A program made the position numbers and the translations under genes. 64,000 bases of DNA from Rosa chinensis (Eukaryota > Streptophyta > Magnoliopsida > Rosales > Rosaceae), in the NCBI RefSeq assembly GCF_002994745.2, contig NC_037093.1, forward strand, positions 42,760,384 through 42,824,383. Direction: 5' to 3'. This document shows positions 21,232 to 33,463 of the stretch, in pieces; within the stretch, counting starts at the first letter, position 1, and every line of letters begins with the position of its first letter. The notes below the pieces were generated by a model, which was not told where the DNA came from, did not search any database, and saw only the letters and a list, made by a program, of their open reading frames with translations.

Positions 21232-22992
21232 CAAGGTTTTAAATCTCTGCGATATTTCCGATATATCCCCGATATCTCCTTTTTTCGACGGACCGATATA
21301 TCTAGGGGGGTAAATATCTTATCTTTTTCCGTTTCTGAGAAATTTCTTCGACATCGTCAAATATCCCCGATATATTAGATATTTGCGATATATCCTCGAT
21401 AAAGTGAAGAAATATCTGTAAAATTTGAGGTAAAAAAAAAAAACTCGGTAATTCTCTAAATGAAAATCTGTGTGAAGAGTGATCTCCTAAAGGCAAATCT
21501 GCCTATCTGAGTGAGGAGAAATCCCTTCATGGTGAATCTAGGTGAGTAGAAAATTCTCTCAAGGCGAATCTAGGTGAGGAAATAAAATCCCCTCAAGGCG
21601 AATCTTTACCCCGGAGAAATACCCACAAGGCGATTTTTGGTGAGAAGTAATTCTCTAAAAGTCTAAATGCAAATCTGTGTGATGAGAGATTTGGTACTAT
21701 GTAGTCTATGACTATGTCTATAACTCTGTATGTAGTTTGTAACTTTGTAATTGAATAATACAAAAAAGATAAAGCCATAAAGGTTCAATTATTCAAATGA
21801 GGCCAAATGACAATGCAAAAGGAAGTCAAGGAACCATATATGGATGACATGATGAGAAGAGAGTGCAGAGTACGGAGTATTAAATTTTAGCTATGCATCT
21901 TGAAAAAGTGAGGAATAATGAAGCTACTGTGTAGTCTATGAGTGTATAGTCTGTAGTTGAATAGTATAAACAAGCGAAAAGTTCAAATGTTAAAGTAACT
22001 ATCAAATGGAATACGTGAATAGGTATATAGATCTACTTCATGTTGCAAGTGAGCCGCTTGATAATGGCATTGATCCACTTCATGATTGGATTATGCCTAC
22101 ACACCTCGATGATGAAGCTAAAAGACATCTTCCACAAGTTGTAGAAACATCAACTAATGCTGGAATCAACGTAGAGAGAATCTTATATGAAGAAGTTGTT
22201 AAAAACTTAGAAGATAATTCAAATAATGATGAAGAGTGGGGTGGTACATCAACTCCAGATAGTTCTGATGATGGTGGAGAGGGTGGAAGCGGAACAGGTG
22301 GTGGAGGTGAAAGGTATGAATATGGACAATCTTCTGTGGATGGAGGATTCCAATTTATCTGTGAAGGTAATTTTGATCATGCCACCCAAGATGAAGACCA
22401 CGGAGTGAGAACAGCTAGTCATGGTGCTCAAGAGAAGACCTGATATGGGAGGAGGACTAGAGGTGCGCAACTGATGATCAAAGTACCCCATTTGATGTTT
22501 CTTCAATTGCCTTAAGTTTTGACTCTATTAGTTTAGGCACAGAGCGCAGTGAGATCTCAAATGAATCTCATGAAGGCAACAATCAATTTGGATATGATGC
22601 TTATAGATATAATCAATATGGAGAAGTATATGATCAGTCATCCAGTTGGGTTCATCCTTATTATCCTCTTATAGGGGAAACAGTCGGCAGCTCTAAAGAG
22701 ATCTATAACTATCATGTTCATCACTACAATTCGCACTATATGGGTCATATATCTTGGTCTGATTATTGCATTTTCGTAGACCAGCGAGCGGCTTTTTAAC
22801 CGCCTAGAGTCTCTTTTTGGATGTAGATGAAGTTGACATTCATATGTATTTATATGTAGTTCTAAATTTCTAATAAAATGACTTTTTCCAAAAACGATAT
22901 TTTCGTACCCTGTATCCCCGATATATCCCCATCCGATATCTCCCTTTTTCAAAGTACTGATAGATATGAAGTTATCGATATTTAAAACCTTG
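21232..22992 (+). mobile_element. hAT superfamily DNA transposon, internally deleted
   Basis: The termini are inverted CAAGGTTTTAAAT (21232-21244) and its complement ending at 22992. They are flanked by an 8-bp duplication, ATTGTGCG at 21224-21231 and ATTGTGTG at 22993-23000, with one mismatch. Eight bases and this terminus are diagnostic of hAT. Sub-terminal repeats of GATATATCCCCGATATC mark both ends. Only the C-terminal part of a transposase-like frame remains (22006-22443), with a possible AATAAA near 22872. Confidence 0.85.
22006..22443 (+). pseudogene. hAT transposase C-terminal remnant
   Basis: The 145-codon frame begins with YVNRYIDLLHVASEPLDNGI and IDPLHDWI, which resembles the region just after the hATC dimerisation domain of plant hAT transposases (the usual P-I-D/L-x-x-W stretch). 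An acidic and Gly-rich tail follows (DSSDDGGEGGSGTGGGG). The zinc finger BED, catalytic and dimerisation parts are absent upstream; 21250-22000 holds only short frames. The element cannot supply its own transposase. The family is inferred from the hAT termini around it plus this weak protein resemblance. Confidence 0.5.
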
Positions 22993-23000
22993 ATTGTGTG

Positions 23001-23378
23001 GACGTCCGTATCGAAATTTCAATACGGATTTCCGTTTTTCACCCATTTTTTTATCACATATGTAGATCTTAACCATTCAGTTTTTAGGTCCTAATATATA
23101 GATCATCTCTACAAAATTTTAGCCAATTTGGTGATCGTTAAGGCATCCAAAACTGCAATTTACACGAACGAACTGAATCTGTCAAATCGAAACCATTCGT
23201 GTACATTGTTGTAATTTGCAGTTTTGGATGCCTTAACGATCACCAAATTGGCTGAAATTTTGCAGAGGTAATCTATACATTAGGACCTAAAAACAGAATG
23301 ATTAAGATGTGAAAATGTGATCGGAAAGTAGGGGAAAACCGGAAATCGGTACTGACGTCCGCACCGTAGCTGGACTGT
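23001..23378. mobile_element. Hairpin MITE copy B (divergent subfamily)
   Basis: The unit is almost a perfect palindrome. CCAATTTGGTGATCGTTAAG (near 23126) is matched by the inverted CTTAACGATCACCAAATTGG (near 23231), continuing outward to GGACGTCCGTA and its partner TACTGACGTCC. It abuts the hAT right target duplication. Confidence 0.65.
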
Positions 23379-23394
23379 GTGTGTGTGTATATAT

Positions 23395-23665
23395 ATATTT
23401 AATGGGTTTGGAATCTAGCTTAGCTGGGAGGCTTAGCCCCACACCCAGTTCCATTTATTTTATTAATAGTAGTTTTGCATAGCCGCGGGGGGGGGGGGGG
23501 GGGGGGGGGGGGACATAAAACCTGAACCCCGAGCTACAAGAAAACAGTAACAATAATACTCATAGAGAACATCCTAAATAATAGTTGGAGCCTCATCTAA
23601 CCAAACATCATCAATAGCAAAAACACTAGCAAAGTGTGCAAGCCTATGTGCAACATCGTTATTGA
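23395..23665 (-). mobile_element. 5'-truncated LINE 3' end, - strand, with G26 run
   Basis: Read on the - strand it encodes the same RNase H tail (AHRLAHFASVFAIDDVWLDEA) as the LINE at 15.0 kb, then the 26-base homopolymer (C on the - strand, 23487-23512 as G), then the same 3' UTR with GGGGCTAAGCCTCCCAGC. It ends next to (TA)n. Confidence 0.75.
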
Positions 23666-23669
23666 TATA

Positions 23670-23703
<34 letters not shown>

Positions 23704-23712
23704 TTTTTTGAA
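23666..23712. repeat. (TA)n followed by T-run
   Basis: Ten or so TA units, then ~24 T. Probably the tail and target of the adjacent LINE or MITE insertions. Confidence 0.7.
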
Positions 23713-23825
23713 AAGCTTTATTGATATTTATAATTTTATATACATTAAGTATTTTCATGTCTCGTCATGGTCACAATCATACTTAGTAATTTGATGTATT
23801 TTACACACATACACACACGCATAGA

Positions 23826-24145
23826 GGGCCCTTCTACTAAGGAATCCCTCTTTTATTGGTCTTTTCTAGGAATAGGACATTAAACCAATTTTTCAATCAC
23901 ATTTCGGCATGTCAATGGTTCAGTTTTTAGATTCTAATATGTAGACTATTTTTGCAATTTTTCAGCCAAATAGATGATTTTTAAGGTATCAAACTAGATT
24001 AAATTAATGGACGAACCAAATCTGTCAAACCTGAACTGTTTATACTTATAATTTTAAATCACCGTTTTGAATGCTTTAACGATAATCAATTTGGCTGAAA
24101 ATTTTCAGAAGTGATTTACACATTAGAACCTAAAAAATGAATGGT

Positions 24146-24147
<2 letters not shown>
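23826..24147. mobile_element. Hairpin MITE copy C
   Basis: Opens with GGGCCCTTCTACTAAGGAAT. It contains the family core AATTAATGGACGAACCAAAT and the paired CAGCCAAAT/AATTTGGCTG arms. It ends at a (TA)n tract. Confidence 0.65.

Positions 24148-24188
<41 letters not shown>
24148..24188. repeat. (TA)20 microsatellite
   Basis: Uninterrupted AT dinucleotides between MITE copies C and D. Confidence 0.95.
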
Positions 24189-24189
<1 letters not shown>

Positions 24190-24192
<3 letters not shown>

Positions 24193-24588
24193 CATTCCCA
24201 CTAAGGGATCCCTTTTTTTTGTCTTCTCTAAAGATAGGGCATTAGACCAACCTTTCGATCATATTCTGGCATCTCAACCGTTCAGTTTTTAGGTTCTAAT
24301 GTGTGAATCACTTCTGAAATTTTTTAGTCAAATTGGTGATCATTAAGGTATCAAACTAGATTAAATCAATGGATGAACCAAATCTGTCAAACTTGAACTG
24401 TTCATACTTATAATTTTATATCACTGTTTTGAATGCCTTAACGATTACTTATTTAGCTGAAAATTTGCATAAATGATCTACACATTAAGACCTAAAAAGT
24501 GAACAGTTGAGATGCCAAAATGTGATCGAAAAGTTGGTCTAATTTCTAGAAAAGACCAAAAAAAGAGATTCCTCACTAGAAGGACCCT
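24190..24588. mobile_element. Hairpin MITE copy D
   Basis: Starts GGTCATTCCCACTAAGGGAT and ends with the inverted counterpart near CCTCACTAGAAGGACCC. The whole unit folds on itself through the CCGTTCAGTTTTTAGGT arms. It is the clearest full-length copy, at ~400 bp. Confidence 0.7.
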
Positions 24589-24590
24589 AT

Positions 24591-24695
24591 ATATTTATAT
24601 TTATATTTATATTTATATTTATATTTATATTTATATTTATATTTATATTTATATTTATATTTATATTTATATTTATACATATATATATATATATA
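24591..24695. repeat. (ATATTT)n hexanucleotide microsatellite plus (AT)n
   Basis: About 14 units of ATATTT (24591-24676), then AT dinucleotides. It produces spurious Tyr/Ile ORFs on both strands. Confidence 0.95.
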
Positions 24696-24839
24696 CGGCT
24701 GAAAATAAATGTACAGTTTTAAGTTGTTATGATTTCTGCTTTTATATTTAATACATGTGGTTGAGATGTATTTGTCCCTCACAGTCTCATAGGTGAGCAA
24801 ATATGTATATAGATATATATTGTTGAGATCATTACTCAT

Positions 24840-25975
24840 GATTCGAAATAACCTTCATTTTCAAAGGCATGACTAGTTAGCCTATGAGCAACACAATTTG
24901 CAGAACGAGAAGCATGAACAAAAGATATATCCTGAAAACATATCAGGCATATCAAAAGTTATTGCTTGGATGGCAACTAAGCAATCACTTTATCAACCAT
25001 TATAGCTTGACACAAATCCATCCATGCTTGTAAATAGCCACCAATTCAATGTGTAGTGCTGCTATAACAAGACTAACCTGATGTGCAATAGCAGCAACAA
25101 ATCCACCCTGATCATTCAGGATGACGCCTCCTACTGCACCATAGCCCACTGATGGCAAAAAAGCACCATCAGTATTCAACTTAAGGATACCTGCCTGTGG
25201 TGCCTTCTAGAATTGGTGGGCACGGCCATTCTTCTTCTTTCCATTGGGATACCTATTAAGTAAGAAACTTTCATACCAAGTCATAGTACTCAAAGAAATA
25301 GCTACTGCACTTTGAGACTTATCTGACCATAATTTCTCATTTTGATTCTTCCACAATGCCCAAACCGTCATAAGAAGCTTTGCAAAAATATCAGAAGACA
25401 TGGTGGTTGCCTGTTCTAACATCTACTCCTTAAAACTAAAGGAATGTGACATATATGGAGGCAAATTAAAAGGAGCAGCACTCAATATCTCTTTGGTCAC
25501 CAGACAAGTGCAAAAGACATGCCTACCATCCTCATACGGGTGAGTACACAACAAACAACTCAACTCTCCTGTATACCCTTTAGTAGTTAATCGATCCCGT
25601 GTAGGCAACAAATTACGACACACCCTCCATAGACAAATTTAAAATTTCCCTGGGACCCTAGCATGCCATAAAGCCTTCCAAAGCATTTCAAAAGGATCAC
25701 CCACAAATGTTGAAGCCCTCAAATTATTGAACACTATCTCGAGCCACCCGATAAGCACTCTTCACAGAATAAAATCATTTTCTCTCTAGTTTTCAGGTTA
25801 TTCCATCACTCCTCACATTTCGACTCAAAGGAATGCACATAATTTTTGCCACTATATTAGGAGCAAATATAGAATGAAGTACTTGTGCAGACCACGTCCT
25901 GGAGCCACCATCTATCAATTCTGCCACATTATCAAGTTCACAATGAACCGGTCTAACTAGGGTACCAGCAGGCAC
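24840..25975 (-). pseudogene. LINE zinc-binding RT region and RNase H, broken
   Basis: At 25423-25623 the frame reads LLPTRDRLTTKGYTGELSCLLC, with CTHPYEDGRHVFCTC, the C-x2-C...H-x3-C arrangement of the RT-associated zinc-binding domain. At 25207-25422 a linker has TVWALWKNQNEKLW. Below 25206 the RNase H begins LKLNTDGAFLPSVGYGAVGG (catalytic Asp in NTDGA) and ends near AHRLTSHAFENEGYF at ~24860. Stops near 25000 break it. Ancillary RNase H is known in many plant LINEs. Confidence 0.8.
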
Positions 25976-26011
25976 ATCCGGTATCCAATTCTCCTTCCAT
26001 ATATCAATCTA

Positions 26012-27622
26012 CTACCCTGTACCAACCTGCCATTGAACTCCAGCTTGCAATATCGGTCTACTTGTCAAAATTGATCGCCAAAAGAAGGATGGAGACTCCC
26101 CCATATCTGCCTCCCAAAAAGAACAATTCGGGTAATATCTAGCTTTAAACAATCTAGCAATTAAAGAATAAGGATTCGAAATTAATCTCCACCCCTGCTT
26201 GGCTAGCATAGCCAAATTGTAAGCATATAAGTTTTTAAAACCCATTCCACCCTCTGCTTTAGTAAGACACATCCTATCCCAAGACCTCCAATGAATCTTC
26301 CTCTTATCATCTGTATCACCCCAAAAAAATTGGGCACATAATTGATGCAAATCATCACATAATCCTTTAGGTAATAGATAGCAATTCATGGTGTACAAGA
26401 GCATGGTTTGTGCTACGACCTTTATCATAATCTCCTTTCCTGCTGAACTCAATATTTTTGTTTTCCAACTAGTCAGCTTCTTTGAATTACTTTCTGTGAT
26501 AAATTCAAAGATCTCCGTTTTGGACTTCCCCACATGCAATGGTAAACCCAAATATCGATCATGCTCTTAGACACACTTCACTTCCAAAATAGCAGCTAAC
26601 TGACCTTGCAAACTTGGAGCCACATTTTTGCTAAAAACCACAGTACTCTTCTGCAAATTTATTCTCTGCCCTGATGCTCGCTCATACACATCAAGCAAAG
26701 CTCTGTACTGCCTACATTCTGCCTCCACAGCTGACCCAAAAATAAAACTGTCATCCGCAAAAAATAGGTGATGTAGAGTAGGGGCACCTGGACACATACA
26801 CAGGCCTTGCAAACTGTTTGCAGCTACTGCATTTGTGATCATTGAAGATAACCCCTCTGCACACAAAATAAATAAATAAGGGGATAATGGGTCCCCTTGT
26901 CTAATTCCTCTCGTAGGTGTAATATAACCAGAAGGTTCGCCATTAATGAGAACAGAATATCGAACAGTAGTCAAACAACTCATAACCATTTGAATCCATC
27001 TCGAATCAAAATGCATCTTTTCCAAAATAGCTTTCAAAAAACTCCATTTAAACATGTCATATGCCTTACTAATATCCAACTTTAAGGAGAAAAAGCCTTC
27101 AGCTTGTCTACGCAATCTATGCATGAAATGCACTGCTTCGGTGGCCACCAAAGTATTATCTGAGTTCAACCGTCCAGCTACAAAAGCACTTTGTAGTGGT
27201 GAAATAATCGCCGGTAAAATCTTTTTTAATCTGTTAGCCATAACTTTTGAGCTAACCCGATATATCACATTACAAAGTGCTATTGGTCTCAACTATGTAG
27301 CGTCCTGAGGATCTTTCACTTTTGGAATCAAAGCAATATGAGTAAAATTTCACTCCTGCCACATAGCACCTGTTTCCAAAAACACATCAGTACGTACTGT
27401 ATCCCAGTATTTTTGGAAGAAAAAAAAAATACCATCCGGTTCTGGACTCTTTGAAGGGTGCATCTGGAATAATGCTTTCTTTATCTCCTCATTCGAATAA
27501 GAAGAAAACAATTGCTCATTCATAGTCGGTGTCACCCTACAATTCAACTCGGCCAACAGCTCCTGAATAGCCTCCTCAACCACCCCGACAAACTTATATA
27601 TCTCCTCATAATGCCCAAGCAA
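26012..27622 (-). pseudogene. LINE reverse transcriptase, broken
   Basis: The frame 27350-27622 gives the pre-RT stretch ending MHPSKSPEPDGIFFFFQKYW. The frame 26567-27292 gives RPIALCNVIYRVSSKVMANRL, LDISKAYDMFKW (first catalytic Asp; a Phe-Lys replaces the usual Arg-Val), GIRQGDPLSPYLFILC, and the catalytic FADDSFIF (the YADD equivalent) near 26760. The frame 26012-26551 continues with the thumb (LPLHVGKSK, WKTKILSSAGKEIMIKVV). Stops between the frames, and the A9 run at 27421-27429, mark the breaks. All catalytic motifs are readable, but the gene is not open. Confidence 0.9.
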
Positions 27623-27861
27623 GATGTCCTTAACTGTTTCCGGTTGAGCACACCATTGCCCTTCATTATTCTGCAGCCCTTTGATTCAGTTTCTGCACTT
27701 CCTATTTGATGCCCTTCTATGAAAAAACGAAAAATTCCTATCTCCATCCTTCAACCATAAAACTAGAGATCGTTGTCGCCAATAAGTCTCTTGTTGCATC
27801 AGTAATTCACTATATCGAGTGTGTAATTGTCGCTGCTCCTCATACGAATCTCCGAAAAAGG

Positions 27862-28796
27862 CTACCGCATAATCCCATCCATTTTCTCTTGAATCAACCT
27901 CATCTCAAATTTTGCATGTTCAAAAACCCCTTTATGCCAAGTCATTAGATGTTTCCTAGTCTCTGCAATCTTCAAGGCAACCTGGTTTAATGGATTCCCT
28001 GTTGAAGGCTGAGACCAGCCTTGACTAATAATGTTCTTATAGTCTTGGTGTTGTGCCCAGATCCCTTCAAACCTAAACTGACGTGGTGTATGCCAAATCT
28101 GCATATGCTCAACACTAACCTCCACCAAAATAGGACTATGATCGAACTCGTTTGGAGGCAAAGTAACAGCCCTAGAGCAAGAATACCAATCTCTCCATCG
28201 AGCACACTGAAAAGCTCTGTCTAAGCGCTCCTTTGTATACTTGTTAGACCAAGTAAATCTACTCCCATAATACCCCATATCCAGCAGCCCCGGCTCTGCC
28301 ATAATGTTTCTGAACATCCGCATAGGCGCCGTTGCACGCGGCCTACCTCTAGATTTATCATCTCGACAAGCAACCTTATTGAAATCACCAACCATCAACC
28401 AAGGTAGTGTATTTTCAGCCGTATCATTTTAATCAATTCCCACGTTCGCCACCGCTGGCTTCTGGTAGCAAAACCGTAAATCCCAATAGAGCGCCAAACC
28501 TCAGACGACCCCAAAACACCCACCTCTGCATCAATATGATGTGGGGAGTAAGTCTTCAACCGAACCGGAACATCTACCATCCAAAATAAGGCCACTCCTT
28601 GTGAATCTTCCTCACATGGATAAGCAATGCTGCCTGCAAATCCCATTCGAGTTCGGAGCGACTCTAACAGGCTTGGTTGTGCTAGGGTTTGAAAGAGAAA
28701 TAGAAAACTCGGCCTCTTTGCATGTACCAGATCGACCAACACTCGTTAAGTCTCATTGTTCACAATGCCCCGATAATTCCAGGCGATCACATTAAT
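27862..28796 (-). pseudogene. LINE endonuclease domain, broken
   Basis: Nicks target DNA for target-primed reverse transcription. The domain begins NVIAWNYRGIVNNET at 28796, the N-x-x-x-WN-x-RG start of plant LINE endonucleases. A stop follows after NNET. The frame 28395-28742 continues through GFAGSIAYPCEEDSQGVALF. The next frame, 27862-28398, carries MVGDFNKV (catalytic Asp and Asn), SRFTWSN, and FDHSPILVEV with the catalytic Asp-His pair. Only one stop and one frame change separate the pieces, so decay is moderate. Confidence 0.85.
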
Positions 28797-31094
28797 CTAA
28801 AGCATCACAAGGCTACTACTACGACGGCGCACAGATAGGCAGCGATCAGGCTGCGCTAGGTTTGAAGTTTTATCTTTCTTGCGGTTCTACTTCAATTGGG
28901 ATCCTACTTTTAGTGCGTACAACATCTAATCATAATACTACTATTTTCAACTGCAAGGCATCCAATTCCAAGCCTCTCAAACATGGTTACTCTTAAAGAG
29001 TAGCAAATCAAGGTATACAGAATACTGTCCCTAATTATGGAGGCCACAACTTTCCACAGTCACCAACCAATCAACACCAACAGATATCCCAACTCCAAGA
29101 GCAGTTTAAAACCTAATCCTCTATTCCTCTTTTCTTTCTTTTGTTTTTCCAAAAAGAAGTTTATCTTCCATTAGTCTCTATCCTAATTTTAAGAGAACAT
29201 GATCCCGAACCACTGTCATATGTATCACAGCATAGGATAGAGGTAGAAGCAGAAAAGAAGTCAGCAGAGGCATTGTCTTGCAAGGTAGCCATGGATTTCA
29301 CCATTCGGATCACAGCAGCAACACTTTTTTGCCAGGCGTGGGCCTTTGACGCCTAAAACAACACTTTATGCACTTTTCAAGTCTTATTTTGCGCTTTTCA
29401 CGCCTCGTCACCTTGAAATCAAAACAGACTCATTTTAAGGTAAATTTTGAGCTTTTCACGCCTCATGCGCACCTCAAGGTGTGATTTTTAAAACATTAAT
29501 TATAAGATAATAAAACACATAATTACTTTTTTTTTAATAAAAAAATATTTCCATACTTCGTTTTTGAAAGAGACTCATTAAATTTTCCTTACTTTTATAG
29601 CCAAAAGTATTTTATACGATTTTTACAATTTTTTTTCGTATTTTACACATATTAGTGAACAAAAATGAATATAAATTAATATTTTAAAATTAAAATAATT
29701 TGTTGAACTTCTGATTTATACATGAATTTATTTTTTCGTGTACTGTACACGTCGTGTATTTTACTAACTATGGTGACAATTAACACAATACCTCTTTTAC
29801 AGAAGATCCCTACGGGGCCACAAAGAGAGTTGTTCGATGTCTTGTCATCCTTATGATCAATTAAGCTATTAGTCATGTAGAATTTCTTTTTTGTTCTTCT
29901 TATATATGTACATGAACTGAGATGTATGAAATTTGAATTGGATAATAAAAAAGTAAGAAAATTAAAATAAAACCATGAACAAGGTTCTATTCGTGTCCCA
30001 AAACTTCAACAGGTGTATGAGTGTAAACAAATATGAATTCTAGTAGAGATTTTAATCGTTAGATCTTTGGTGATCAAAGATTGAACGTACACCAACATGT
30101 TTTACTAACGTACAGTACCCCATTTGCAACAAAGGCTGGTCTTGAGAACTTAGAGGCTTAGCGAAAATTTGACTAATGCCTTATGTTCATTTCTCTGTAT
30201 AATGACTTTAAAAAAAATTATCCACAATGTAAAAATTAATTATGAGACTGGATACTAGTTTTTGTGTTATTTATAGTAAACAAGCCCTAAATAGAAAATT
30301 TTGTGATAGGCCTCTTTTATAAGGCAAGCAATTAACAGGATAAAGGAGGAAAAAGTGTCTGGAAAGACTCAAACTTTGGAGAAGGACGCGGAAGAAAAAT
30401 GCCTCGATGCTATTACCAAACAGACTAAGTAAGCGCATCCGCACATGATTTTGCAAAAAAAAAAAGTGTAATATGCACTAATACATACGTATAAAAGTGT
30501 TGTGAACTCGGAGGCCTTGTGAGAGTGCCCGGAACCTTCTCGTGGCCGCCCCTGGTTTGTGTTGGTACCTTGGTCTGCTCGAACTTGATAACTACGACAA
30601 TTAATTCTGGAGTCGAGATCTGAATTTAGATTAGGACTTAGGAGGTTTAATTAGGGTTTGAAGATTGGGATTCGAAGTAGAGAGTGCAGGGACATGTTTG
30701 GAATCTTGTACTTTTTGGTTGTCCAAAATCTTGTCACCACCCACCAAGGAACAGAGGGGAAGAAGAAAAGTTGTAGGTGCGATGAATTTTGTTATGGCAA
30801 AGTGGGGAAAGGTATGGAAATTGAAAACACAAAGGATCGACTGGTCGATCTTACGATCTAGTGGTATTCTATTAAATCACTTCTTTCTTCTTTTTCTCTC
30901 GAATGAATGATTGAAGTACTTGAAACCAGAATCAGAAATGATTCAGAACACCGACGTGCAGTTGCATCAAAATAAATGAACCGGTAGATAACATTAACTA
31001 TAATTTTTGGTTATTTTGGTGAAAAGTTGACCATAAATATCAAAAGTTGAGATTGCATATTAGGTGTTGAGTTATTTGTATTGTCAGTGCATAA
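28797..31094. other. Intergenic, no recognised gene
   Basis: Short ORFs only. Around 29350-29500 two direct stretches with GCTTTTCACGCCTC precede AGGTGTGATTTTTAAAAC, which looks like a hAT-type terminus, but I could not find its partner. The rest shows no motif I recognise. Confidence 0.4.
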
Positions 31095-31507
31095 CGGTGC
31101 GTTTGGATGAGAAAATTATGAAATCTATAGGAATTTATAAATAAAGGAATCTTTAACTCCATCAATCTAAAATTCTATTAATTGCAATTTCTGTTGTTTG
31201 GTTGTATCTATTTAGGATTTGAAATGTGTAATAAATTAAGAAAGTTAAAAACAATACAAAAATAAAATAGAAAAAAGTCTTGTTTTGGAAATGAAAATTG
31301 AATACTACAAAGAAATTCGTAAATGACACATATTTTGGTGGAAATTGAAGTGGGGAATTTAAATAATGAATTCTTTCGTTTTTTTCCACAGAGAAATTTA
31401 CAATTTTCAATCTGATAATGCCAAACGAGAGAATTAACTTATAAGAATTAAGAAATCCTCACTTTCAATTAAATTTCATCATTTTTTTCCCTCATCCGAA
31501 CATACTC
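31095..31507. mobile_element. Tourist-like (PIF/Harbinger) MITE
   Basis: The terminal inverted repeats CGGTGCGTTTGGATGAG and GAGTATGTTCGGATGAG (the latter inverted at the right end) enclose 413 AT-rich bases without coding capacity. The flanks are TAA at 31092-31094 and 31508-31510, the three-base TWA duplication of PIF/Harbinger elements. Confidence 0.7.
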
Positions 31508-32366
31508 TAAAAAAACTTTCTTGATCCTAATCATTTGAAATGAGGAAATTTCAACTATTGCTGAATCTTGTAATTGCATGCCACATGTTAAAAGTAATGT
31601 GGCCAATTTTGGTCCAGAAACATCATAATTTGAATGCCAATTGCTATGATCTAGAATTCCAAATATCTCTCTTTAAATTAAGTTTGAGACCATTATCATT
31701 TCATTAGCAGGACTGCCAAACCCCTAAAGCAAGAAAATTTCCCAGATGTGATATATTATTTATTTTTGAATTGTGGGTAGATACTTAGCGCCTCAAATTG
31801 ACTGTTATATATATCTATATATATACTATTATTAAAAAAAGAGGGTGTGTTAGCCAAAATCTAGAACTCTGACAGAAATGACCCTTAAAGATTAATAAAT
31901 TTTGAGAATTAATTAAATCAGAAGAATAATTAAGATATTTACAAAATATATTTTTATTAAAAAAATAAACAAAAAAAGTATCCACAATCCACTTTTCTGT
32001 AAAGCATGTGTGAGGAAATACTAGTTATTATTAAGAGAAGAGGCTTTACTTTGAGAATAAATTAAATCACAAGGATAAATAAAATAATTATAAAATAGAT
32101 TTTTATTAAGAAATTAAAAAGAAATGATTCCACAACCCCTACTTTTCTCTCCAACTATCTTCTCTCTGCAATAACTACCCACCTTTTTTTTTTCTTTAAA
32201 TGAAAATTTTTCGCACACATGCAGAGAATGTGATTGCAAATTAGTTTAAATTAATATCGGATAATATTTTTTTGTAAGTAGAAAGTTTTGAATTTGACTC
32301 ATGAATGAGTTTTTTTTTTTTTTTAACAACCTTATTTGGATGGTAAACTAATAATTAATTGTTAGT
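31508..32366. other. Intergenic, AT-rich; possible Helitron-like ends
   Basis: No gene. A TCTATATATATACTATTATT stretch near 31810 and a CTAGTTATTATTAAG near 32020 resemble Helitron boundaries, and two ~180-bp AT-rich halves are loosely alike. This is weak. Confidence 0.3.
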
Positions 32367-32573
32367 TGTTGAAGGAATATCGATTTAGTGTGCCTTATCA
32401 AACTAGGAGTAGCAATAGGAGAGAAGGTTCTAGATTTCCCAATCCTACACGGATTGGTATTCCTTGTAACATTAGAACTAGCACTTTGTAATCCCTATAT
32501 ATAGGGCTCCTATTCTCAATAATAAGAACACATCTCTCTCATCAATCTCTCTCAAATACATTATACTTAAACA
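32367..32573 (+). repeat. Copia-1 5' LTR
   Basis: 207 bases. A TATA-like CCTATATATAGGG lies at about 32494. It is followed by ATCTCTCTCATCAATCTCTC and the LTR end TTAAACA. Confidence 0.93.
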
Positions 32574-32590
32574 CGTTATCAGCACGACTC
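32574..32590 (+). other. Copia-1 primer-binding site
   Basis: CGTTATCAGCACGACTC directly follows the 5' LTR. Similar TTATCAGCA-type sites follow the LTRs of many plant Copia elements, and the older Copia here has TGTTATCAGCATGA at the same place. The priming tRNA is not assigned. Confidence 0.6.
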
Positions 32591-33463
32591 TAACCACAAA
32601 ACAGAAAACCAAAACTCATTCACAAATCAGCCCCTAGCCCGAGCTAGCCGAGCCTTCGCTGCAGCCCGAGCGCCCGTGCGCTTGCAACCTTGCACAGCAG
32701 CCCCTGCTGCCCCCTCCCTGCAGCCCTGCGTTCCAGCCTGCTGCCACCGAAGCATCCCTGCTGCGCAAACAAGCCAACGCACACCCACTGCATCTTTTTC
32801 CCGTTCCTGTGCACATCCGTCTTCTTGCAAGCCTCGAAACGTCTAGTTCGGAAGCTCAGATCGAAAAACTTTCTTCATCAAAGTTGTTCGTCTCTGTCTC
32901 TTCCATCTAACCTCCGAATTTCAACCTTATCGGAGTCATATTGAGATCTGTACACCAATCGAGGTACAAGCTGTTCAGAACAGAATCTACTCGGATTGCT
33001 TCGCTCCATCACGCCTGCATCGACACGCGCGTGATCCAAATACAAGTAAGTATTCAAAAGAGTAAGTTTTGAAGTTCCTATAATTTCAGAATTTATATTT
33101 CTTCTTCTTTTCTCGGGGACTTGAAAACCTCCCTTCTTCTACATCCCACCTTTCTTATAACGTGGGTTCGATTTTTGAGAAAAGCGGAATCGTGGGGATT
33201 CACGCAATTAACGAACTAAGAGCGTTCGTAAGACTTCGGACTAAGAGCGTCCGTAAGCATCGATTTAACGAACTAAGAGCGTTCGTAAGCTACGGACTAA
33301 GAGCGTTCGTGAGCATAGATTTTGACCATTTAAACATCATTGTTTCGGTCTAATCCAATTATTCTTGGAAATCGATTTCTTGGTAGCATAGCTCGGAAAT
33401 CTTATTTAGTTTTCGTGGAAGCATTGACTCCGAAACTAACTTGTTTTTGTTTCATCTTTCAGG

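Larger units (their letters stand above)
24840..28796 (-). mobile_element. LINE (L1-type) ORF2 region, degenerate
   Basis: The - strand encodes, 5' to 3', an AP endonuclease, reverse transcriptase, a zinc-binding RT-associated domain and RNase H. That is the order in plant L1-type elements. Stops and frame changes interrupt each part. No ORF1 or 5' UTR is recognised upstream of 28796, and no poly(A) tail or target duplication was found. Edges follow the first and last coding motifs. Confidence 0.85.

Noticed and set aside
24512..24839. Tyr/Ile-rich ORFs on both strands
   Set aside because: They are translations of the (ATATTT)n and (AT)n microsatellite.
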